Source: Trebonia sp036509215 | GTDB taxonomy: Bacteria > Actinomycetota > Actinomycetes > Streptosporangiales > Streptosporangiaceae | Direction: 5' to 3' | NCBI GenBank assembly: GCA_036509215.1 | Contig: DATCGA010000099.1 | Span: 1 to 25,732, forward strand | Length of the DNA stretch: 25,732 nt | Position numbers and translations under genes: made by a program | In this document: one piece after another, positions 7,691 through 13,972 of the stretch | Numbering within the stretch: the first letter of the stretch is position 1 | Layout of the letters: each line of letters opens with the position of its first letter | Notes under the pieces: generated by a model | Database searches by the model: none | The model's input: the letters and a program-made list of their open reading frames with translations, nothing else | What the model was told of the DNA's origin: nothing

Positions 7691-9445
7691 CTAGCCGGCC
7701 GCTTTGCTGCGCTGGACGGGTTGGCTGGGGTCGCCGGCCTGGCTGGGGACGGCGATGTCGAACGTGTCGAGGCGGGCCGCCTCGGCGGTGTCGTCGTCGG
7801 GTTCGGTCTGCGACTTGCGTTCGGCCGCGACCCGGCCCACGTAGGCGTCGACCTCGCGCTTCTTCTCGGCCGGGTCCCAGCCGAGGATGTCCGCCATCAG
7901 GTCGGCGACCTTAGGGGCGGCGGCCACGCCGCGGTCCCAGGACTCGATCGAGGTCCGGGTCCGCCGCGCCAGCACGTCGTCCACGTGGCGGGCGTCCTCG
8001 TGCGTGACCGCGTAGCGGGCCTCGACCGCGAGGTAGTCGTCGGCGCCGGGCAGCGGCTCGGCCAGCGACGGGTCCGCGCGGATCATGTCGAGGAGCTCGT
8101 GGATCAGCGAGCCGTACCGGTTGAGCAGGTGCTCCACCCGGGCCACGTGAATGCCTGCGGCGTCCGCGAGCGACTGGCGCTGGTTCCACAGCGCGTGGTA
8201 GCCCTCGGCCCCGACCAGCGGCAGGTCGGCCGTGACCGATTCGGGCACCCGGGCGTCCATCGCCCGGGCCGCCTCGTCCACCGCGTCCTTCGCCATCACC
8301 CGGTAGGTCGTGTACTTGCCGCCCGCTACCACCACCAGGCCGGGCACCGGGTGCCCGACCACGTGCTCGCGCGACAGCTTGGAGGTGGACTCCGACTCGC
8401 CCGTCAGCAGCGGCCGCAGGCCCGCGTAGACGCCCTCGACGTCCTCGCGGGTCAGCGGCGAGGTGAGCACCGCGTTGACGTGCTCGAGCAGGTAGTCGAT
8501 GTCGCGGGAGCTGGCGGCCGGGTGCTCCTTCGACAGCGACCAGTCGGTGTCGGTGGTGCCGATGATCCAGTGCCGTCCCCACGGGATGATGAAGAGCACG
8601 CTCTTCTCTGTCCGCAGGATGATGCCCGTGTTCGACTGCAGCCGGTCGCGGGGCACCACCAGGTGGATGCCCTTGGACGCGCGCACGTGGAACTGGCCGC
8701 GGGTGTCGGCCAGCGCCTGGGTGTCGTCGGTCCACACGCCGGTGGCGTTGATGACCTGGTTGGCCCGCACGTCGAACGACTTGCCGGTCACCAGGTCGGT
8801 GACCCTGGCGCCGGTGACGCGCTCGCCCTGGCGCAGGAAGTCGGTCACCCGCACCCGGCTGGCGGCGAGCGCGCCGAACGTGGCGGCCGTGCGCACCACC
8901 GTCAACGTGTGCCTGGCGTCGTCCACCTGCGCGTCCATGTACTGGATGGCGCCGGTGAGCGAGTCGGCCCGCAGGCACGGGGACTCGCGCAGCGCCCCCT
9001 TGCGGGTCAGGTGACGGTGGTGCTTGAGCCCCTTGGCGGTGCCGGAGGCATAGGCCATGCCGTCGTAGATCAGCATGCCGGCGCCGACGTAGGGCCGCTC
9101 CCAGATCCGGTGCTGCAGCGGGTACAGGAACAGCACCGGCCGCACCAGGTGCGGGGCGATGACGTTCAGCAGCAGCCCGCGTTCATGCAGCGCCTCGTTG
9201 ACGAGGCTGAAGTCGAGCATCTCGAGATAACGCAGCCCGCCGTGCATCAGCTTGCTTGACCGGCTCGACGTACCGCTGGCCCAGTCGCGGGCCTCGATGA
9301 TCGCCGTAGAAAGGCCGCGCGTCACCGCGTCGAGCGCGCTGCCCGCCCCGACGACGCCACCTCCCACGACCAGCACATCCAGCTCGCGTTCGGCCATCTT
9401 GGCGATCGCGTCTTCGCGCGCCGCCGGGGACAGTGCAGCTACCAC
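7691..9445 (-). CDS. glpD: Aerobic glycerol-3-phosphate dehydrogenase
   Basis: 584 residues, normal for the family. It oxidises sn-glycerol 3-phosphate to dihydroxyacetone phosphate with FAD and passes electrons to the quinone pool at the membrane. The N-terminal FAD fold shows VVGGGVVGAGSALDAVTRG, then SGTSSRSSKLMHGGLRYLE. IPWGRHWIIGTTDTDW is the conserved substrate and flavin segment. The C-terminal ~130 residues form the DAO-C helical domain. GTG at 9443-9445 is the start, with GGAGG four to five bases upstream. It is the last gene of glpF-glpK-glpD, 15 bp after glpK. It converges with DhaKLM on the same product, dihydroxyacetone phosphate. Confidence 0.96.
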   Translation of the reverse strand: MVAALSPAAREDAIAKMAERELDVLVVGGGVVGAGSALDAVTRGLSTAIIEARDWASGTSSRSSKLMHGGLRYLEMLDFSLVNEALHERGLLLNVIAPHLVRPVLFLYPLQHRIWERPYVGAGMLIYDGMAYASGTAKGLKHHRHLTRKGALRESPCLRADSLTGAIQYMDAQVDDARHTLTVVRTAATFGALAASRVRVTDFLRQGERVTGARVTDLVTGKSFDVRANQVINATGVWTDDTQALADTRGQFHVRASKGIHLVVPRDRLQSNTGIILRTEKSVLFIIPWGRHWIIGTTDTDWSLSKEHPAASSRDIDYLLEHVNAVLTSPLTREDVEGVYAGLRPLLTGESESTSKLSREHVVGHPVPGLVVVAGGKYTTYRVMAKDAVDEAARAMDARVPESVTADLPLVGAEGYHALWNQRQSLADAAGIHVARVEHLLNRYGSLIHELLDMIRADPSLAEPLPGADDYLAVEARYAVTHEDARHVDDVLARRTRTSIESWDRGVAAAPKVADLMADILGWDPAEKKREVDAYVGRVAAERKSQTEPDDDTAEAARLDTFDIAVPSQAGDPSQPVQRSKAAG

Positions 9446-9460
9446 GACACCTCCGGTTGA

Positions 9461-10975
9461 TTAGCTGACATCTACCCAGTCAAGCGTCCGCTGGACCGCC
9501 TTCTTCCACCCTGCGTAGCCGTCCGCGCGCTGCTGGTCGGTCCAGGTGGGCGACCAGCGCTTGGACTCGTTCCAGTTCGCCCGCAGCTCCTCGGTGGTCG
9601 ACCAGAACCCGGTCGCCAGGCCGGCCGCGTAGGCGGCGCCGAGCGCTGTGGTCTCCGCCACCACCGGGCGGCTGACCGGCACGCCGAGGACGTCGGCCTG
9701 CAACTGCATGGCCAGGTCGTTGGCGGTGACGCCGCCGTCGACCTTCAGCACCTCCAGGTGCACGCCGGAGTCCTGCTCCATTGCCTCGGCGACGTCGCGG
9801 CTCTGGTAGCAGATCGCTTCCAGGGTGGCGCGGGCCAGGTGGGCGTTGGTGTTGAAGCGGGACAGGCCGACGATCGCGCCCCGGGCGTCGCTGCGCCAGT
9901 ACGGCGCGAACAGGCCGGAGAACGCGGGCACGAAGTAGACCCCGCCGTTGTCGTTGACCTGGCGGGCCAGGGTCTCGATCTCGGACGCGCCGGAGATGAT
10001 GCCGAGCTGGTCGCGCAGCCACTGCACGGCCGAGCCGGTCACCGCGATCGAGCCCTCGAGGGCGTAGATCGGCTTGTTCGTGCCGAACTGGTAGCACACG
10101 GTCGTGAGCAGCCCGTTCTTGCTCCGGACGAGCTCCTCGCCGGTGTTCAGGAGCATGAAGTTGCCGGTGCCGTAGGTGTTCTTGGCCTCGCCGGGCGAGA
10201 AGCAGACCTGGCCGACCGTGGCCGCCTGCTGGTCGCCGAGGTCGCCGGTGAGCGGCACCCCGCTGACCGCGGCCAGGCCGTTGACCTCGCCGTAGCCGCC
10301 GGGGGCGGAGGACGGCATGATCTTCGGCAGCATCGCCTTCGGGATGTTGAAGAAGCCGAGCAGCTCGTCGTCCCAGTCCAGCGTCTCCAGGTTCATCAGC
10401 ATGGTTCTGCTGGCGTTGGTCGGGTCGGTGACGTGCTGGCCGCCGTGGATGCCGCCGGTCAGGTTCCAGATCACCCACGAGTCGGTGTTGCCGAAGGCGG
10501 CGTCGCCCGCCTCGGCCGCGGCCCGGACCCCGTCCACGTTCTCCAGGATCCACTGGATCTTGCCGCCGGAGAAGTAGGTCGCGGGCGGGAGGCCGGCCTT
10601 GCGCCGGATGACCTTGCCGCGGTCGTCGCGGTCGAGCGCGCTGGCGATCCGGTCGGTCCTGGTGTCCTGCCACACGATCGCGTTGTAGTAGGGACGCCCG
10701 GTCCTGCGGTTCCAGACGACCGTGGTCTCGCGCTGGTTGGTGATGCCGAGCGCGGCCAGGTCCTTGCCGGTCAGGTTGGCGGCGTGCAGCGCGGTCTGGA
10801 TGACCGCGACGGTCCGCTCCCAGATCTCCACCGGGTTGTGCTCGACCCAGCCGGCCTGCGGCAGGATCTGCTCATGCTCCAGCTGGTGCTTGCCGACCTC
10901 GTTACCCGAGTGGTCGAAGATCATAAACCGTGTGCTTGTGGTGCCCTGGTCGACGGCACCTACGAAATCTGGCAT
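9461..10975 (-). CDS. glpK: Glycerol kinase
   Basis: 504 residues, the usual length. It phosphorylates glycerol with ATP to sn-glycerol 3-phosphate, trapping glycerol in the cytoplasm. It is an FGGY kinase: the N-terminal phosphate loop DQGTTSTRFMIFD, the family segment GWVEHNPVEIWE, ITNQRETTVVWNRRTGRP, and a C-terminal VDGGVTANDLAMQLQADVLG before ETTALGAAYAAGL. The ATG at 10973-10975 is preceded by GAGGAGGA. It lies 15 bp after glpF and 15 bp before glpD, so these three are one operon. Confidence 0.97.
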   Translation of the reverse strand: MPDFVGAVDQGTTSTRFMIFDHSGNEVGKHQLEHEQILPQAGWVEHNPVEIWERTVAVIQTALHAANLTGKDLAALGITNQRETTVVWNRRTGRPYYNAIVWQDTRTDRIASALDRDDRGKVIRRKAGLPPATYFSGGKIQWILENVDGVRAAAEAGDAAFGNTDSWVIWNLTGGIHGGQHVTDPTNASRTMLMNLETLDWDDELLGFFNIPKAMLPKIMPSSAPGGYGEVNGLAAVSGVPLTGDLGDQQAATVGQVCFSPGEAKNTYGTGNFMLLNTGEELVRSKNGLLTTVCYQFGTNKPIYALEGSIAVTGSAVQWLRDQLGIISGASEIETLARQVNDNGGVYFVPAFSGLFAPYWRSDARGAIVGLSRFNTNAHLARATLEAICYQSRDVAEAMEQDSGVHLEVLKVDGGVTANDLAMQLQADVLGVPVSRPVVAETTALGAAYAAGLATGFWSTTEELRANWNESKRWSPTWTDQQRADGYAGWKKAVQRTLDWVDVS

Positions 10976-10990
10976 GGCTGTCCTCCTCGC

Positions 10991-12058
10991 TTATGCGCCG
11001 GCCCGCGGATCTCTGGGTGTCTGCACGTCGGTCTCCGTAATACTGGTCTCCGACGACCGCGGGAGCCGGGCTTCCGGAACCTCGGCGGCGGAAGAGTCTG
11101 TCATCGCCGTGACCGACTCGGTTTCCGGGATCGGGCCCTTGACGTCCTCGACCATCTTGAGCCGTCCGTGCAGGATGTCCCCGATGAAGAAGTCGTAGAT
11201 GAGCACGCCGATTATGCCCCCGACGAGGGGCCCGACTATCGGTATCCAGAAGTAGCCGGTGAAGTTCGGGCCTCCGATCGCGTGATATGTGCCAGGCAAG
11301 GCCACGTGCCCCCAGCCTGCGACGTACGCGAACAGACGGGGACCGAAGTCACGCGCCGGGTTGATGGCGTAGCCCGCGTTCGGGCCGTAGGACATGCCGA
11401 TCGCCGCGACGATGAAGCCGATTATCAGCGGTGTCATGTTGGACCCGACGGCCGTGTTCCGCGCGTCGATGACCGCGACGACCAGCATCACCAGGAACGC
11501 GGTGCCGACGACCTGGTCGATCAGTGGCCCGCCGTATCCGCCGTGGAAGTACCCGGCCGGGAACGTGGCGAAGATCGAGTATGTCGCGAGGGCCTGCCCG
11601 CTGCTCTTCGGCGTGTGGGCCGCGAGGTTGAAGGCGTTGATCGCTTGGTTGTACACGAGGTAGACCAGGGCGGCGCCGACGAAGGCCCCGATGATCTGGG
11701 CGGCCCAGTACGGCGCGACCTTGGCCCAGGCGAACCTGCGCCGGACGGCGAAGGCCAGGGTCACCGCCGGGTTCAGATGGGCCCCGCTCACGCCGCCCGC
11801 CACCCAGATGCCGAAGGCGACGGCAAAGGCCCAGCCCCAGGTGATCAGCAGCCAGTCGCCCGACGCGTCGAAGATCGTGGTGGGACCCGAGGTCCGGCCG
11901 GAGCCGGGCAGTCCGGCCACGGCCACGGCCACGACCCCGTCGCCGAACGCGATCAGCACGAACACTCCAAGGAATTCCGCCATGAGTTCGCCCCACAGCC
12001 CGGTGATGCGGCCGACGGTGCGACCCTCACCTCGCAGCGGAGTGATGTCATCAGCCAT
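10991..12058 (-). CDS. glpF: Glycerol uptake facilitator (aquaglyceroporin)
   Basis: 355 residues with six membrane helices and the two pore half-helices: SGAHLNPAVTLAF and GYAINPARDFGPR. The Asp after the second NPAR is typical of glycerol-conducting rather than water-only MIP channels. The protein is longer than E. coli GlpF (281 residues), mainly through a cytoplasmic C-terminal tail of ~70 residues rich in Glu, Ser, Thr and Arg, and a loop rich in Gly/Ser/Thr after the first helix. The frame stays open to 12259, but the ATG at 12056-12058 has CAGGAGGA just upstream and begins the MIP homology. It is the first gene of the glpFKD operon and divergent from dhaK. Confidence 0.94.
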   Translation of the reverse strand: MADDITPLRGEGRTVGRITGLWGELMAEFLGVFVLIAFGDGVVAVAVAGLPGSGRTSGPTTIFDASGDWLLITWGWAFAVAFGIWVAGGVSGAHLNPAVTLAFAVRRRFAWAKVAPYWAAQIIGAFVGAALVYLVYNQAINAFNLAAHTPKSSGQALATYSIFATFPAGYFHGGYGGPLIDQVVGTAFLVMLVVAVIDARNTAVGSNMTPLIIGFIVAAIGMSYGPNAGYAINPARDFGPRLFAYVAGWGHVALPGTYHAIGGPNFTGYFWIPIVGPLVGGIIGVLIYDFFIGDILHGRLKMVEDVKGPIPETESVTAMTDSSAAEVPEARLPRSSETSITETDVQTPRDPRAGA

Positions 12059-12113
12059 GATGTCCTCCTGCCCCCGCCACGCATCGTTACGGGCGGAACC
12101 TGCTGTCTCGGCC

Positions 12114-12142
12114 AAAGTACGACTTGAATCGATCATCGGCAA
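12114..12142 (-). promoter_or_regulatory. Candidate glpFKD promoter
   Basis: On the minus strand, TTGCCG (plus-strand 12137-12142) and TACTTT (12114-12119) are 17 bases apart. The -10 fits the actinobacterial TANNNT pattern. Transcription would start near 12107, about 50 bases before the glpF start. TTTTGGCAAAA (12161-12171) lies just upstream. No good copy of the 17-bp IclR-like motif was found here. Confidence 0.45.
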
Positions 12143-12193
12143 TGGGCCGAGTGAGTAAAGTTTTGGCAAAATCGGAACGAAACAGACAGACCC

Positions 12194-12223
12194 TTGACGC
12201 GGTGAACGGCATAGTTCTATGTT
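12194..12223 (+). promoter_or_regulatory. Candidate dhaKL-EI promoter
   Basis: TTGACG (12194-12199) and TATGTT (12218-12223) with an 18-base spacer. The start point would be near 12230, about 60 bases before dhaK. The -10 overlaps a perfect palindrome CATAG-TT-CTATG (12210-12221). The IclR-like motif at 12238-12254 lies just downstream, well placed for repression. Confidence 0.6.
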
Positions 12224-12237
12224 TTTCGCAAAACGTC

Positions 12238-12254
12238 GTTCTGTAATACCGAAC
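12238..12254. promoter_or_regulatory. Putative IclR operator, site A (dhaK promoter)
   Basis: GTTCTGTAATACCGAAC. It shares the core TTC-N3-AAT-N2-CGAAC with site B upstream of iclR/dhaM and site C in the EI gene. GTTC at one end and GAAC at the other make it an imperfect palindrome. It sits at about +8 to +25 relative to the predicted dhaK start point. Confidence 0.6.
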
Positions 12255-12289
12255 ATCATTCTGATGACTGCGCGACCTGTGGAGCGTCA

Positions 12290-13282
12290 ATGAAGAAGCT
12301 CATCAACAGTCCGGACACCGTGGTGACCGACGCGCTCGCGGGGATCGCCGCCGCGCACTCGTCACTCGCTGTCGACATCGAGAACAAGGTCATTCTGCGG
12401 GCCGCCGGCCCGACGGCCGGGAAGGTCGGCCTGGTATCGGGCGGCGGGTCCGGTCACGAGCCGCTGCACGGCGGCTTCGTCGGCTACGGCATGCTCGACG
12501 CGGCCTGCGCGGGCGAGGTCTTCACCTCGCCGGTGCCCGACCAGATGCTGGTCGCCACCAAGGGCGTCAACGGCGGCGCCGGGGTGCTGCACATCGTCAA
12601 GAACTACACCGGCGACGTGCTCAACTTCCAGATGGCGGCCGAGCTGGCCGACGACGAGGGCATCGAGGTCACCTCCGTCGTGGTCAACGACGACGTCGCC
12701 GTGCAGGACTCGCTCTACACGGCGGGCCGCCGCGGCGTCGGCGCGACGGTCTTCGTCGAGAAGATCGCCGGGGCGCTGGCCGAGCGCGGCGCTCCGCTGG
12801 CTCAGGTGGCCGCCGTGGCGGCCGAGGTCAACGAGCGCAGCCGGTCGTTCGGGGTCGCGCTCACCTCGTGCACGGTCCCGGCCGCGGGCAAGCCGACCTT
12901 CGACCTGGCCGAGCAGGAGATCGAGCTCGGCATCGGCATCCACGGCGAGCCCGGCCGCACCCGGGCCCCGCTGCAGCCCGCCAGCGCGATCGTGGAGATC
13001 GTGATGGACGCGATCAACGCCGACCTCGCGGTCGACGGCGACCTGCTGGTCATGGTCAACGGCATGGGCGGCACCCCGCTGATCGAGCTCTACGGCGCGT
13101 TCAACGAGGTCAGCAAGTACACCACCGGCCATGGCGGCCGAATCGTCAGGAACCTGGTCGGCAACTACATCACCAGCCTGGAGATGCAGGGCTTCTCGGT
13201 GACCGTATGCCACCTGACAGATACGCTCGCGGACTTGTGGGACGCGCCGGTGGACACACCCGGGCTCCGTTGGGGACGCTAG
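12290..13282 (+). CDS. dhaK: Dihydroxyacetone kinase, substrate-binding subunit DhaK
   Basis: 330 residues. It binds dihydroxyacetone as a hemiaminal on a histidine; H218 in IGIHGEPGR sits at the same number as the E. coli catalytic His218. GGGSGHEPLHGGFVGYGMLD and FTSPVPDQM form the substrate pocket. In PTS-type kinases DhaK passes substrate to the ADP-loaded DhaL, and the phosphate comes from PEP through DhaM. ATG at 12290 has GGAG five bases upstream. It is the first gene of dhaK-dhaL-EI, 36 bp before dhaL. The 330-residue length matches stand-alone DhaK, not the single-chain ATP-dependent kinases. Confidence 0.96.
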   Translation: MKKLINSPDTVVTDALAGIAAAHSSLAVDIENKVILRAAGPTAGKVGLVSGGGSGHEPLHGGFVGYGMLDAACAGEVFTSPVPDQMLVATKGVNGGAGVLHIVKNYTGDVLNFQMAAELADDEGIEVTSVVVNDDVAVQDSLYTAGRRGVGATVFVEKIAGALAERGAPLAQVAAVAAEVNERSRSFGVALTSCTVPAAGKPTFDLAEQEIELGIGIHGEPGRTRAPLQPASAIVEIVMDAINADLAVDGDLLVMVNGMGGTPLIELYGAFNEVSKYTTGHGGRIVRNLVGNYITSLEMQGFSVTVCHLTDTLADLWDAPVDTPGLRWGR

Positions 13283-13318
13283 ACCCGACAGCGTCGTCAA
13301 GTACCGCGAGGAGCCCTT

Positions 13319-13957
13319 ATGGACGCTGAATTCTTCCGCGCGTGGATCGCGGAGATCGCAGCGGTCGTCGAAGCCCAGCGAGACCACCTCACCCAGCTTG
13401 ACTCCGCGATCGGCGACGCCGACCACGGGATCAACCTCGCCCGCGGGTTCGGCGCCGTGCAGACGGCGCTGGCCGCGGCCGACACTCCCACCCCCGGCTC
13501 GGTCCTGCTGCTGACCGGGTCCACGCTGATCTCCAAGGTCGGCGGGGCGTCGGGGCCGCTCTACGGGACCTGGTTCCGGCGCGCGGCCAAGACGCTCGGG
13601 GACAAGCCCGAGGTCGAGCTGCCCGACCTGGCCGGGGCGCTGACGGCGGCGCTGGAAGGGGTCAAGAAGCTCGGCGCCGCCATCGAGGGCGACAAGACCA
13701 TGGTCGATGCGCAGGCCCCGGCCGTCGCGGCGTTCGGCCAGGCCGTTTCCGAGGGAGCGGCCGCGCCCGCCGCCTTCGCCGCGCTGACCGACGCGGCCGA
13801 CGCGGGCGCGCACGACACGATCGAGATGCAGGCGCGCAAGGGCCGGGCGAGCTACCTCGGCCCGCGCAGCGTCGGCCACGAGGATCCCGGCGCGGCGTCG
13901 TCCGCGCTGATCCTGCACGCGCTCCGCGACGTCGCCGCCCGGCAGGCGTCGGGATGA
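13319..13957 (+). CDS. dhaL: Dihydroxyacetone kinase, nucleotide-binding subunit DhaL
   Basis: 212 residues, like E. coli DhaL (210). It carries a tightly bound ADP that is re-phosphorylated by DhaM and used to phosphorylate dihydroxyacetone held by DhaK. The Mg-ADP site is visible: the Asp cluster DSAIGDADHGINLARGF, then the SKVGGASGPLYGTWF loop and a C-terminal GRASYLGPRSVGHEDPGA segment. GAGGAG lies six bases before the ATG. The next gene starts 15 bp after its stop, so co-transcription and probable translational coupling with the EI gene are expected. Confidence 0.96.
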   Translation: MDAEFFRAWIAEIAAVVEAQRDHLTQLDSAIGDADHGINLARGFGAVQTALAAADTPTPGSVLLLTGSTLISKVGGASGPLYGTWFRRAAKTLGDKPEVELPDLAGALTAALEGVKKLGAAIEGDKTMVDAQAPAVAAFGQAVSEGAAAPAAFAALTDAADAGAHDTIEMQARKGRASYLGPRSVGHEDPGAASSALILHALRDVAARQASG

Positions 13958-13972
13958 GCGGGATGAGCCGGA

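Noticed and set aside
7654..7700. Terminator after glpD
   Set aside because: There is a direct repeat ATCCGGGCCGG (7654-7664, 7667-7677) and a 7-bp inverted pair GCCGGCT/AGCCGGC (7673-7679, 7693-7699), but no T-run, and GC-rich short repeats are common here. Not strong enough to call.
7721..9259. A 512-codon plus-strand frame opposite glpD
   Set aside because: Antisense shadow of a well-supported flavoenzyme gene.
9758..12127. A 789-codon plus-strand frame opposite glpK and glpF
   Set aside because: Same cause: high third-position GC leaves the antisense frame open. No recognisable domain or ribosome site.
12160..12178. A fourth IclR-like site GTTTTGGCAAAATCGGAAC by the glpF promoter
   Set aside because: It has GTT and GAAC ends but is 19 rather than 17 bases and lacks the AAT-N2-CGAAC core, so it was not counted with sites A to C.
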